A DNA stretch of 64,000 nucleotides from CAWDJT01 sp963828705 (lineage in GTDB: Bacteria > Desulfobacterota > Syntrophobacteria > Syntrophobacterales > Syntrophobacteraceae): positions 14,971 through 78,970 of the forward strand of contig CAWHGA010000032.1 of NCBI GenBank assembly GCA_963828705.1. The letters run 5' to 3'. Both the position numbers and the translations under genes were made by a program. Positions 9,061 through 17,595 of the stretch are shown piece after piece. Below the pieces are notes generated by a model, which saw only the letters and a program-made list of their open reading frames with translations, was not told the origin of the DNA and did no database searches. Position 1 is the first letter of the stretch. Each line of letters begins with the position of its first letter.

Positions 9061-10576
9061 ATGAACAAGGAAGAACCATTGCGGCGAAAGCTCTCACGCC
9101 CTTACGCCTCATGGATTTTCACCCAAACAGGCTGGTGGCTGCTGCCGGTGCTGCTTCTGGCGCCTTTGTTTCTGGCTGATGCCGCGCCAGTCGATCAACC
9201 GGGCGGCGATTGGGCCAAGCGCCTTCAGCCGCTGCAACACGCCGCTCGTCAGGTGGCGATTCAGGTGGTCTCCCTTCCGGACCGGCGCCTGGTTTATGCG
9301 CATCAGGCCAACCGGCGCCTGATGCCGGCTTCTGTGGTCAAGATTCTCGTCAGTTATGCGGCATTGAAGGAATTGGGCTCGTATCATCATTTCACCACCG
9401 AGGTCTGGAGCCGGCAGGTGGTGCGCGATGGTGTCCTGGCTGGCGATATCTGGATAAAGGGCAGCGGCGATCCCTTTCTGGTGCCGGAGAAGCTCTATCT
9501 GCTTGGGCAAAAGATCAGAGAGGCCGGAATTCATCGCATCGATGGCGGGATCGGGGTCGACAACGGCTATCTCCGCGCCTCTGTGGAAAAGATCTGCCTG
9601 GATGGCCAGTGCGATCGTGCCTACAATCCGGTGATCACAGCGACCACCCTCGATTTTAATACACTCACCTTGCAGCTTCGCCCCTCAAGCCGTCCTGGCG
9701 TGCCCGTGACGGTGGAGGTCTTTCCGCACGGCGACTACGCCGTGGTGGACAACCAAGTCGGAAGGGGCGATGCCCAGGCGGGTGAAAGCGGGATTCAGGT
9801 GCATTCGGCCGGAGTGACCGCAGATGGCCGTGAACGTTACCGACTCACCGGGAGTCTTGCCGCCAAGTCTGGCTGAAGCCATCGAAGTGCGGGTGAATGT
9901 GAACGACCCGGTGAGCTTCTTCGCGCGCTCCCTCAAGTGCCTGCTGGGCGAGATCGGGGTCGAAGTGCGAGGTGGAATCCTGCCTGCCGGCTCGGTGCCG
10001 AGTGGCGCGCGCAAATTGACCGAATACACCTCCCCACCTCTGAAAGACATCCTGTACGGCCTCAATCGTTACAGCAACAATTTCATGGCGGAGCTGCTGC
10101 TGCGGGTGCTGGGTGCGGAAATCAAGGGATTGCCCGGCAGTGCCGAAAAAGGCCTGGAAGTGTTGGGCGAGACGCTCGCTGCCCTCGGCGTGCCCGGTAC
10201 AGAACTGGAACTGGACGGTGGCTCGGGGTTGAGTCGCCGCTGCCGGGTGAGCGCTCAGGCTCTGTGTTCGGTGTTGGTGGCCGCTTACCATGATCCGGAA
10301 ATTGGGCCGGAGTTCATGGCCTCTCTGGCTACGGGCGGGGAAGAGGGGACCCTGCGGCGCCGTGGCAAACGCTTGACCAATCCGGCCTCGATTCGAGGCA
10401 AAACCGGCTCGCTCAGTGACGTGATAGGATTCGCCGGTTATGTTAGCGCTCCCGGCGGCGGGACCCATGCCGTTGTCATCCTGCTCAACGAGGTTCATAA
10501 GCCGGCCGAAGCCAAAGCGGCCATTGACCGTTTCCTGTCATGGTTGGCTGGGATTCGCAGTTCTGGAGAGCAGTGA
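9061..10576 (+). CDS. dacB: D-alanyl-D-alanine carboxypeptidase/endopeptidase (PBP4, peptidase S13), frame-disrupted
   Basis: This is a low-molecular-mass penicillin-binding protein that trims or cleaves peptidoglycan peptides. An N-terminal hydrophobic segment (WWLLPVLLLAPLFLADAAP) is the export signal. Class C motifs are all present: SVVK (Ser91 nucleophile, Lys94), YSNN (near residue 337) and KTG (near 447). The frame changes by one base near 9855-9870 (LTGSLAAK, then EAIEVRVNVND), giving about 504 residues when repaired. The motifs lie on both sides of the break, so the gene may well be intact in the organism. It directly follows the YggL-like gene. Confidence 0.85.
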
Positions 10577-10977
10577 GGGTAGCGCCCATAGGGAAAAGAA
10601 ACGGGTGGATCATACCCGCACCGATCCGCGCGCTACGTGTCCATTGCTTGGCTGCGCCCAAGGCCGTCCTTAGAAAGCCGCGTCGGATTATGGCGAGTTA
10701 CAAACACCCCGCCTTGTAGCTGATTCACGCTTAGCTGGTCAGGCTGAAAAACCGCATAAGCGTTGAAATGTGGAAGGACTATAGAGTCTTCAATGCAGCG
10801 GGACTGCTCCACGAGTGGCGGAAGAAGTGGGCGGCATATCTACCGCAACCCAGCTAGCCCATGAGACAAAAGAAGTTGTTTTATCTCATGTTTTTCCGCC
10901 AAAGCCCCGTAAGTCCGCGTGTTTCCTGGGGTGCCCAAACGCCAACATTGGACAAAATGATGAGAAGGCGAGACGGC
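10577..10977. other. Intergenic region without a recognisable gene
   Basis: About 400 bases between dacB and the AbrB antitoxin. Short open frames here show no family signature and no ribosome site. I see no tRNA, hairpin terminator or repeat from the families found elsewhere in the window. Confidence 0.5.
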
Positions 10978-11004
10978 TTGACCGCTGCACTATTTTGTTA
11001 TAAC
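10978..11004 (+). promoter_or_regulatory. Promoter/operator of the AbrB-Doc toxin-antitoxin pair
   Basis: TTGACC (10978-10983) and TATAAC (10999-11004) are 15 bases apart, shorter than the ideal 17. The -10 lies inside the palindrome GTTATAAC, with a second TAAC nearby, which could be the antitoxin's own operator. A strong GAGGAGG site precedes the antitoxin ATG at 11031. Confidence 0.5.
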
Positions 11005-11030
11005 ATATGGTGTAACGAGGAGGTGCTGTT

Positions 11031-11255
11031 ATGCGTGCTACCGTGACACAAATTGGCAATTCAACCGGCGTTATCCTGCCGAAGGAGGCCGCTGCCCGCC
11101 TCAAGGTGAAGAAAGGCGACAGCGTGTTTTTAACGGAAACACCTGATGGTTATGCCGTCACGCCCTACGATCCGGAATTTGAGGCACAAATGGAAGCGGC
11201 ACGGCGCGGTATGGCTAAGTACCGTAATGCCCTGCATGAGCTTGCCAAGAAATGA
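11031..11255 (+). CDS. AbrB/MazE-type antitoxin
   Basis: The 74-residue protein has the swapped-hairpin SpoVT-AbrB DNA-binding fold at its N-terminus (VTQIGNSTGVILPKEAAARL.KKGD) and a short acidic/basic tail (EFEAQMEAARRGMAKYRNAL) that would bind and neutralise the toxin. Its stop overlaps the toxin start by four bases (ATGA), the usual toxin-antitoxin coupling. It probably represses its own promoter. Confidence 0.88.
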   Translation: MRATVTQIGNSTGVILPKEAAARLKVKKGDSVFLTETPDGYAVTPYDPEFEAQMEAARRGMAKYRNALHELAKK

Positions 11256-11648
11256 CTTGGCGCTGGCTCCTCGAGGGGGTTGTCATTGCCATGCACGGCG
11301 AACAAATTGCCGAGCATGGCGGAAGCCTTGGTATCCGTGATGCCGGTCTGTTGTCATCAGCCCTTGCACGTCCGCAAAACCAAGTGGCTTATGGCGAGCC
11401 GTCGGTGTTTGATCTGGCTGCCGCCTATGCGTTCGGCATCATTCGGAACCATCCTTTTGTGGATGGCAACAAGCGCACAGGTTTTCTTACCGCCTATGTC
11501 TTTCTTGATCTCAATGGATGGGAACTGATGTCATCAGAAGCTGAAGCCGTGGCCGCTGTGCTGGCTTTGGCAGACAGGCGAAATGGATGAAGCTGGTTTT
11601 GCGGACTGGCTTAAAACCAAGTCCGTCATTCGGGCGGCGCAGGAATAA
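11252..11648 (+). CDS. doc: Doc-family (Fic fold) death-on-curing toxin, 3' frame disruption
   Basis: Doc toxins are Fic-fold kinases known to phosphorylate elongation factor Tu. The diagnostic motif HPFVDGNKRTG is present, as is the N-terminal HGEQIAEHGGSLGIRD. The uninterrupted frame stops at 11590, but one base later the typical C-terminus continues (GEMDEAGFADWLK) to TAA at 11646-11648, so one surplus base near 11575 breaks the gene. Repaired length is about 131 residues. The catalytic motif lies before the break, so even the short product might be folded. Confidence 0.85.
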
Positions 11649-11746
11649 CAAGTGAACGACCGAAAACACCTTACAGCGCTTGAGGTGGACAACCTTCTTG
11701 CCGCGACTCAGGGGGCAGACCGCGAACGTAGGCCGAACAATCCCTG

Positions 11747-12386
11747 ATGATTCCCGTTGATGAGCAGGTCAAGGTAGAAGCCCGCCTGATTCGAGGGACG
11801 CTACCGAAATCCGCTGTCATTTGCCACCCCCACCCGCTCTATGGTGGTAGCATGGACAACAACGTGGTGCTGGCGGCTCAAGCGATATTCCAGCGGCTAG
11901 GGTGGAACGCGGTGCGCTTCAATTTCCGGGGGGTGGGCCGAAGCAGCGGACAGCACGCCGATGGCATGGGTGAACGCGCGGATCTCAAGGCGGTTTGCCG
12001 GTTCTTGCGAAGCCAACCGGGAGAGCCGGACGTGCCGCCGGATAAGGCTGGTATTCTTTGCCTGGTGGGCTACTCCTTTGGCGCCTGGGTGGCCATGGGT
12101 GCCGTTAATGATGGGCTGACCGCCGACTCGCTCATTCTCGTCTCGCCGCCGTTGGATTTCATGCGGTTCGATGGTTTGCAGTTGCCGCCCATTCCCTGCC
12201 TCATCACCCTGGGGGAGCGCGATGACTTCTGCCGAGTAGCCTCGCTTCGCCACTGGCTGGAATGCCAGCCGCAAACAGGCATCCAGCGGCAGGTGACCAC
12301 TTTCTCCGGGGTGGATCATTTCTACTGCGGGCCGGGAAGGGCTGCTGCAGGAGGAAATTAGAGGGTTTTTGCAGGGTCCGGGATAG
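11747..12386 (+). CDS. Alpha/beta hydrolase (YcjY/dienelactone-hydrolase-like), 3' frame disruption
   Basis: The protein has the CHPHPLYGGSMDN segment with the oxyanion HPHP motif, VRFNFRGVGRS, the nucleophile elbow GYSFGAW, and GERDDFC carrying the acid residue. The catalytic-His motif GVDHFY lies at the C-terminus. The frame breaks near 12330; one base later it continues as REGLLQEEIRGFLQG to a stop at 12384-12386, the normal family ending. Repaired length is about 212 residues. The substrate is unknown. Confidence 0.8.
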
Positions 12387-12601
12387 TCTTCATCCGGTTG
12401 GACTGATCCATGCTCTTTCGTTCAAGAAATGGGCTCCAATTTATGAACAGGCCTTTTCCTGAGTTCGGAAAAAGCGCCCGACCCAGATACTCCCTTGTGA
12501 CAAGAAGCGCAAGGAGCGGTATCTGATTGAAACCGGAAGGGGGAACCCCTCCAGGTCGTTCGGACCAGTCTCGGGAAAATCTGGGATCTTCCGGTTAAGA
12601 A

Positions 12602-13030
12602 TCAGGGCTTAACGGTCACCGTCTTCAGATGTTCCCCGAATTCCCTATCGACTCGAGTCACATGGTTCTTATACCAATTTATGACAAAATCAATAAGTTC
12701 GCTTGGAGTCATATCATTTGTATCAAAGAGCTTCTCTTCCAGTTCAAATACTGTTTTAATGAAGTTATCGTGCTCGCGCTTGTGGTCGAAAAATTTTGGA
12801 TATTTATATTTTATCATGTATTTTTCTTCAGTAAAGAAGTGGTTAAATGCGTATTCTCTCAACTTAAGGATATCAGTATAAATCTTAAGTTTGTCTTTTT
12901 CGTCAATAACACTTGTTGCCGAACTGGAATAAATGTCGTAGGTTTTATTAAGCATATCAAGAAATGTTTTGTGCTGTTTATCAATCTCGTCGATTCCGAT
13001 GCAATATTTTTCGTGCCATAAAAATGACAT
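12602..13030 (-). CDS. Bacteriohemerythrin
   Basis: This is a 142-residue single-domain hemerythrin, an O2-binding di-iron four-helix bundle common in anaerobes. All iron ligands are visible: the His of MSFLWHEKY, HKTFLDMLN, HFFTEEKYM, HKREHDNF and HVTRVDREF. Base composition is clearly more AT-rich than in neighbouring genes, suggesting a different origin or recent transfer. A GGAGGAGGCTT site precedes the start on the minus strand. A role in oxygen sensing or detoxification is inferred from the family. Confidence 0.92.
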   Translation of the reverse strand: MSFLWHEKYCIGIDEIDKQHKTFLDMLNKTYDIYSSSATSVIDEKDKLKIYTDILKLREYAFNHFFTEEKYMIKYKYPKFFDHKREHDNFIKTVFELEEKLFDTNDMTPSELIDFVINWYKNHVTRVDREFGEHLKTVTVKP

Positions 13031-13276
13031 AAGCCTCCTCCATGTTATTCATACCAATGTCAAGGTTGTCATATACTGTCTATTTTAGACAATAACCGAT
13101 GGGAAAAACCTTATCAAGCTGATCGTTCCAATGAGGCAAACGCTCATTACAGAGCACACGAGAGCACGGAGAAAAGGGATTGACGGCTCCTAACTGTTGC
13201 GGGCTGCAGCAGGTTCTTTGGGAGAGCTTTTTCTGCAGCCATTCCCCGTGTTCTCTGTGCTCACTGTGGTGAACGG

Positions 13277-13615
13277 TCACTCAAGTTCCGACTCCATTTC
13301 GTCAAATACATCTTCGATCTCATACAGAAGCCGGTCAACCAACGCGAGATTCCAGTTGGCCATGCTTTCTTCAACGCTCTTGTGGATCTTCAGGAGTTTT
13401 TCTCTATGTCGGAGGAGCACTTCTCTGAGTGGTGTTCCCTCAAAGCGATACAAAAGCTGATCGAACTGACCCACCAGTTCATAGAGTGAGGGATCCCTGC
13501 TCACCAGATCCGAATCCAGATACCCCAAATGACGCGCCAGTTTATGGTAGGTCCCTTGCAGGCCTTTTTGATAGTAAGGGCGTACGGTAACCGTAAGCTG
13601 CATATATTTGCTCAT
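13277..13615 (-). CDS. Conserved-looking hypothetical protein (112 residues)
   Basis: A 112-residue acidic, helix-rich protein starting MSKYMQLTVTVRPYYQKG, with a good AGGGAAAGGGAG site upstream on the minus strand. The C-terminal half (LLRHREKLLKIHKSVEESM..LVDRLLYEIEDVFDEMESE) looks like paired amphipathic helices. I recognise no family. It is probably transcribed alone, upstream of the hemerythrin gene on the same strand. Confidence 0.55.
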   Translation of the reverse strand: MSKYMQLTVTVRPYYQKGLQGTYHKLARHLGYLDSDLVSRDPSLYELVGQFDQLLYRFEGTPLREVLLRHREKLLKIHKSVEESMANWNLALVDRLLYEIEDVFDEMESELE

Positions 13616-13785
13616 GCTGGTCTCCCTTTCCCTGTCGGTCCTATTTGATTTCTGATCTTGGTTTTTAAAATTCCTCGAACCATGAGGAGCATACGCAGCG
13701 CGCCGGTTGAGTCTGTGCCTGCGAAACGGTTTTGTTCAACCAAGGATTGTGGGGCCAACCGAGCGGCATCAGCTTGCATGCGGTG

Positions 13786-13893
13786 TCACTTGCCGATAAA
13801 CTTGCTCAGCCACAGGATGATCCAAACCAAAATGATGCCGCCCCACACCCGCTTGGTATTCTCTTGGATGGGTTCATTTGTTCCAATGAGCAT
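13786..13893 (-). CDS. Possible small membrane protein (35 residues)
   Basis: A short frame starting MLIGTNEPIQENTKRVWGG is followed by one hydrophobic helix (IILVWIILWL) and a basic tail (SKFIGK). That is the layout of single-pass small membrane proteins, but the ribosome site is weak and no family is recognised. The surrounding 13616-14034 holds no other convincing gene. Confidence 0.3.
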   Translation of the reverse strand: MLIGTNEPIQENTKRVWGGIILVWIILWLSKFIGK

Positions 13894-14034
13894 GAGGGAT
13901 AGAAGGTTTCGTAGTCGGCACCAACGGTTTCTGCCAGCGCGCACAGATGTCAACAAGCCAGGTGGGCGACTTCGTACGATTCGCCCTGCTCCGCAGCGAC
14001 GAACAGTCGTTGCTATGACGGCGGTGAATGTTCT

Positions 14035-14844
14035 TTAATCGCGAAGAGCGGTACTGAAAAACTCGTGTGCCATTCCGTTCAGCTCATCGCGGCATTCCAC
14101 GTGCAAGGCATGGCCAGCCCTCGGGATTTCCGTCAGCAGGGCGCCGGGAATCAAGCGCGCCAGTGTGGTGGCATTCGCTGGCGGCACCAGCATATCGGCG
14201 GTGCCGGTCAACACCCGAGTGGGGATGGCCAGACGCCCCAAGCGGTCGCAACAATCAAAGGTGCGAATGGCATCGACCTGACTGTGGAAGGCATGGGGGG
14301 GCTGGAGGGGTGCGCTCAACTGCGCCTGTCGGTAGAGCTCGACCCTTTCTGGGTGCGCCTCCAGGAAATGGGCACTGAAAAAGAACGGCAGATTCTTGTC
14401 GACGATTTGTTCGATCGAAAGTCCTTCGTTGTTGACGAATCGAGCCAGGATCTCGGGGTTGGGTGAGATCCGTTTGCTGCCGCCACAATGAGTACAGCCC
14501 AACACCAGAGCGTCAATCCGATCTCCCGCCAGGAGCGCCAGTTCCTGGGCGATCATGCCGCCCATGGAAAGCCCCAGAACGAAGGTTCTGGCTACTTGGA
14601 GGTGGTCCAGCAGGCCCAACAGATCAGCAGCAAATTGGTTGATTCGGTAGGGTCCCGGTGGCATGCCGGATCGGCCCGCACCCCGGTTGTCCACGGCAAT
14701 GACGTGGTAATGCCGGGCAAAGAAGGGGACTTGCCCAAACCAGGACCAGGTGCCGCCTCCCAGTCCGCTGACGAGCAGCAGGTCCGGGCCGTCCCCGGCC
14801 AGTTGGTAATGGAGTCGGATGTCGTTGCTTTCGCAGTAAGGCAT
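14035..14844 (-). CDS. Alpha/beta fold hydrolase
   Basis: A 269-residue protein starting MPYCESNDIRLHYQLAGDGP, behind GAGGAATATC. The oxyanion region is LLLVSGLGGGTWSW, the nucleophile elbow is GLSMGGM, the acid lies in LTGTADMLVPPANA and the His in PRAGHALHVE. The family includes 3-oxoadipate enol-lactonase-like and haloperoxidase-like enzymes; the substrate cannot be told. The frame is open further upstream through a repeat, but that part is not coding. Confidence 0.85.
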   Translation of the reverse strand: MPYCESNDIRLHYQLAGDGPDLLLVSGLGGGTWSWFGQVPFFARHYHVIAVDNRGAGRSGMPPGPYRINQFAADLLGLLDHLQVARTFVLGLSMGGMIAQELALLAGDRIDALVLGCTHCGGSKRISPNPEILARFVNNEGLSIEQIVDKNLPFFFSAHFLEAHPERVELYRQAQLSAPLQPPHAFHSQVDAIRTFDCCDRLGRLAIPTRVLTGTADMLVPPANATTLARLIPGALLTEIPRAGHALHVECRDELNGMAHEFFSTALRD

Positions 14845-14956
14845 GATATTCCTCGATGATGGTGAACAATCCCTCAGACGATGGTGATTGTGCCAGTGTG
14901 TCGGTGTGCTAATCCCAATACAGTTGACTTGGGTAAATTCACGTCGTCCCACACCG

Positions 14957-15026
14957 TCTCTCCGGCGCAAGCCGGGGTCCAGAAGTGCTCGAAAAGACCG
15001 GATTCCGGCTTTCGTCGGAATGACGA
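14957..15026. repeat. REP-type hairpin repeat
   Basis: The unit GTCTCTCCGGCGCAAGCCGG ... GGCTTTCGTCGGAATGACG repeats the copy at 8471-8539 with few differences, including CAGAAGT and the GATTCCGGCTTTCG arm. It lies just upstream of the alpha/beta hydrolase. From here to 15321 I see no gene. Confidence 0.7.
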
Positions 15027-15321
15027 ACAGGGCCTGCCCCGGACACGATCCGAGGGGCTCCCACATTAAGGTCAGAATTGGAGCTAACCCGCTGCACGGG
15101 TAAGCATCCTATTCATATGGTATGGATGGGTGTACTGTAAGGGCGGGTTCCAGTCAACGGTTTGACGGTTCTTTCTCGGGTCGCTTGGACTGTTGGATTG
15201 CTGTTGCTCCTCGCAGGATTGTGTAATATCTTGAGAAATTAGCAGATGCGTGATCGTGTCCACAATGAACAACCTCAGCCGGTTCTTATTTGGTTGTAGG
15301 CAAAGAAAGGAGCTGAATCCC

Positions 15322-16011
15322 ATGAGGTCGATCGTTCCAAGGTGTTTCCTCCTGTTGATTTTTTTGGCACTTTGTCTGTGGGCCATTCCGGTTTTTGCCG
15401 GAAGCTCTGAAGACGGAAAGGTCGAACAGGCTACTGGGGTCTTGGGGGAAATCATGGCCATCCCCGAAGATTCGATCCCGCCTTCCCTCCTGCAGAGTGC
15501 TCGCGGTATAGTGATCATCCCGGGACTGGTCAAGATCGGGTATCTCGTAGGAGGCCGCTATGGCACCGGGGTTTTGATGGTGCGGGACCGAAAGGGGAAC
15601 TGGAGCAATCCCAGTTTCGTGTATCTCGGCGGCGGCAGCTTCGGCTTGCAGATTGGGGTGCAATCCACCGACGTGATCCTGGTCTTTCGAACCCGACGCA
15701 GCATCGACAATATCAAGCGCGGCAAGTTCACCCTTGGGGCTGATGCTGCGGTAGCCGCCGGTCCGGTAGGACGGCGCGCGGAAGCCTCCACCGATATTCA
15801 GCTCAAGGCTGAGATCCTTTCCTATTCCCGCAGCCGCGGGCTGTTTGCCGGAGTCTCCCTGGAAGGCGCCGTTCTTGGCATCGACGATGATAGCAATCGG
15901 GAATTCTACGGCCGTAGCATTACTGCCGGGGAAATCTTGGAAGGCAAGGTGCCGAAGGTCCCTGAAGCAGCCGGCCGTTTGCGCAAAACACTTGATAAAA
16001 TCAGCCGTTAG
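15322..16011 (+). CDS. SYLF/YSC84-domain secreted lipid-binding protein
   Basis: The 229-residue protein has a signal peptide (CFLLLIFLALCLWAIPVFAG) and then the SYLF domain: IPPSLLQSARGIVIIPGLVK, GGRYGTGVLMVR, PSFVYLGGGSFGLQIGVQ.TDVI, and FTLGADAAVAAGPVGRRAEA ... YSRSRGLFAGVSLEG. YSC84-type domains bind lipids. ATG 15322 follows AAAGGAG; an upstream ATG at 15268 would place residues before the signal. It probably acts in the periplasm. Confidence 0.88.
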   Translation: MRSIVPRCFLLLIFLALCLWAIPVFAGSSEDGKVEQATGVLGEIMAIPEDSIPPSLLQSARGIVIIPGLVKIGYLVGGRYGTGVLMVRDRKGNWSNPSFVYLGGGSFGLQIGVQSTDVILVFRTRRSIDNIKRGKFTLGADAAVAAGPVGRRAEASTDIQLKAEILSYSRSRGLFAGVSLEGAVLGIDDDSNREFYGRSITAGEILEGKVPKVPEAAGRLRKTLDKISR

Positions 16012-16165
16012 AGCGGCGCATGTGCACATGCTATTGGGATGTGAGATTATCGGGCTATCCGCTGCGCGACAGGGTGCGCCTCCGCTCTTTGTTGTGCGAG
16101 AAGCTGAATCAAAGGCATGAGATGATAGGGAGGGCCGTCACCAGAAGGTTCTGCAACACATTTTG

Positions 16166-16384
16166 ATGAAGAAGGGAGATGCCAACGTCCCCTTCGATGG
16201 ATTGTGCCAGCTTCTGCACCAGCTGGGCTTCGAGTGGCGGATCAAGGGTGACCACCATATCTTCCCAAAGAAAGGGGTGGAGGAAATCGTTAACCTGCAG
16301 TCAAAGGGGACGAAGCCGAAACCCTATCAAGTGAAGCAGGTCGGGGATCTTGTTGTCCGATACGGCCTGAAGCTGGAGGAGTAG
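16166..16384 (+). CDS. hicA: HicA-family toxin (mRNA interferase)
   Basis: HicA toxins are small double-stranded-RNA-binding-fold ribonucleases. The sequence has LLHQLGFEWRIKGDHHIF with the catalytic-type His pair, and the family C-terminus NLQSKGTKPKPYQVKQ..LVVRYGLKLEE. ATG 16166 (or TTG 16163) is used, although in-frame residues upstream (RHQKVLQHIL) resemble the extended N-terminus of some members and no start codon serves them, so the true N-terminus is unsettled. hicB follows three bases after the stop. Confidence 0.85.
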   Translation: MKKGDANVPFDGLCQLLHQLGFEWRIKGDHHIFPKKGVEEIVNLQSKGTKPKPYQVKQVGDLVVRYGLKLEE

Positions 16385-16387
16385 CCT

Positions 16388-16600
16388 ATGGGCTGGAAAT
16401 ACGAAATGATCGTCTACTGGAGCAATGAAGACCAGGCTTATATCGTTGAGGTTCCGGAACTACCCGGTTGTATGGCCGATGGGCCGACTTATCAAGAAGC
16501 CGTTTGCAATGCTGAGTTGATCATCGGCGAGTGGATTGAAACGGCACAAGAGCTTGGTAAACCCATTCCCGAGCCCAGAGGGAAGTTGATGTACGCCTGA
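16388..16600 (+). CDS. hicB: HicB-family antitoxin
   Basis: The 70-residue protein has the partial RNase-H-like HicB fold: YEMIVYWSNEDQAYIVEVPELPGCMADGPTYQEA, then ELIIGEWIETAQELGKPIPEP. No DNA-binding tail is present, so it is the short form. It pairs with the upstream hicA in the usual toxin-antitoxin order. Confidence 0.9.
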   Translation: MGWKYEMIVYWSNEDQAYIVEVPELPGCMADGPTYQEAVCNAELIIGEWIETAQELGKPIPEPRGKLMYA

Positions 16601-16964
16601 CCATCAGCCGGGAAGGGCGCAACCCACTTTTTGAAACGTCTCGATCATCCTGGTCAGCAACGGAATCAGTTCTACCGGCGATTCTGGCATCCGCCAACTC
16701 GGATGCTACGGGATGATCCTGTAGCGCTCTAATTCCTCTTTGCCCGCCTTTTTCCATCAGTTTCTTCCAACTCCTTCCAAAGGTGAATTCCAAGTTAAAG
16801 TTTCCTGTCAATCCGGGTCTGCACCATGCCGATCGCGAGATAATCGCTTAGATAGCCGGGTATGACCGTGCTTCAAGCCATGGGTTGGCTGAAATAGCCT
16901 GTGTGATGGGGTTTGTTGGAGTATAAATTAGTCCCGTTAAAGGTTCAGATATAGTCATTTTTGA

Positions 16965-17001
16965 ATACCCCTCCAGATTTTTCTGGGGTATCGTTGTTTT
17001 T
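16965..17001. terminator. Putative terminator hairpin
   Basis: ATACCCC (16965-16971) pairs with GGGGTAT (16985-16991) across a loop that also contains CCAGA/TCTGG, followed by a T-rich run. It lies between hicAB and the kor operon promoter. The rest of 16601-17025 holds no gene I can support. Confidence 0.5.
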
Positions 17002-17025
17002 GCGACTTCTATTTCTGAATTGCGC

Positions 17026-17053
17026 TTGACATGCTCGAGCCTGCGCGTAGAAT
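17026..17053 (+). promoter_or_regulatory. Sigma-70 promoter of the kor-hdr operon
   Basis: TTGACA (17026-17031) and TAGAAT (17048-17053) are spaced by 16 bases, close to consensus. They lie about 50 bases before the first gene of a long co-directional operon. Confidence 0.75.
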
Positions 17054-17101
17054 GACAACCCTGCGCAATCATGGAACGACCAAAGATTGGGGATGGTTTT
17101 T

Positions 17102-17434
17102 ATGAAATACTGGCGAGTGCCTCTGGATGTCGATGAGGTTCTGGTTTCTCGCGGGATCGTGCACATTGTCGAGGAACGCTGCAAAGGGTGTGGCTACTGT
17201 ATTGCCTACTGCCCGCGGGATGTGTTGGAACTGTCCAACCGCTTCAACAGTAAAGGGTATCACCCTCCTGCCGTTAAGAAACCGGACGATTGCGTCAATT
17301 GTCATTACTGCGAAATCATCTGTCCGGATTTCGCCATCTTTTCGGTGGAAACACCACCGGCATCGCAAGCCGGCGCCGGCGGTTTGATTGCTGGCCACCC
17401 TTGGGGCGGCGACCGCGGGAAAGCTTTGTTCTGA
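17102..17434 (+). CDS. korD: 2-oxoacid:ferredoxin oxidoreductase delta subunit (2x[4Fe-4S] ferredoxin)
   Basis: The 110-residue protein carries two classical clusters, CKGCGYCIAYCP and CVNCHYCEIICP. These receive electrons from the catalytic subunits. A GGGGATGG site precedes ATG 17102. It is the first gene of a cluster with alpha, beta and gamma subunits of the same enzyme, the usual setting of KorD. The C-terminal tail is Gly/Ala-rich. Confidence 0.88.
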   Translation: MKYWRVPLDVDEVLVSRGIVHIVEERCKGCGYCIAYCPRDVLELSNRFNSKGYHPPAVKKPDDCVNCHYCEIICPDFAIFSVETPPASQAGAGGLIAGHPWGGDRGKALF

Positions 17435-17595
17435 GGCCTCAGTTTCTGCGACGGCCATATAGCCGGTGCGGCGGCAAGCGTCGGCCCGGTCCCGGCGGTG
17501 GATACGGCCCGGTCGAGGTTGCCGATGGGAATGGAGTGCTTTTCTTGCGTGATTCCAGGTGATCTTTTTCGGTCCTGGCGGAGTGAAAGGTTCGT

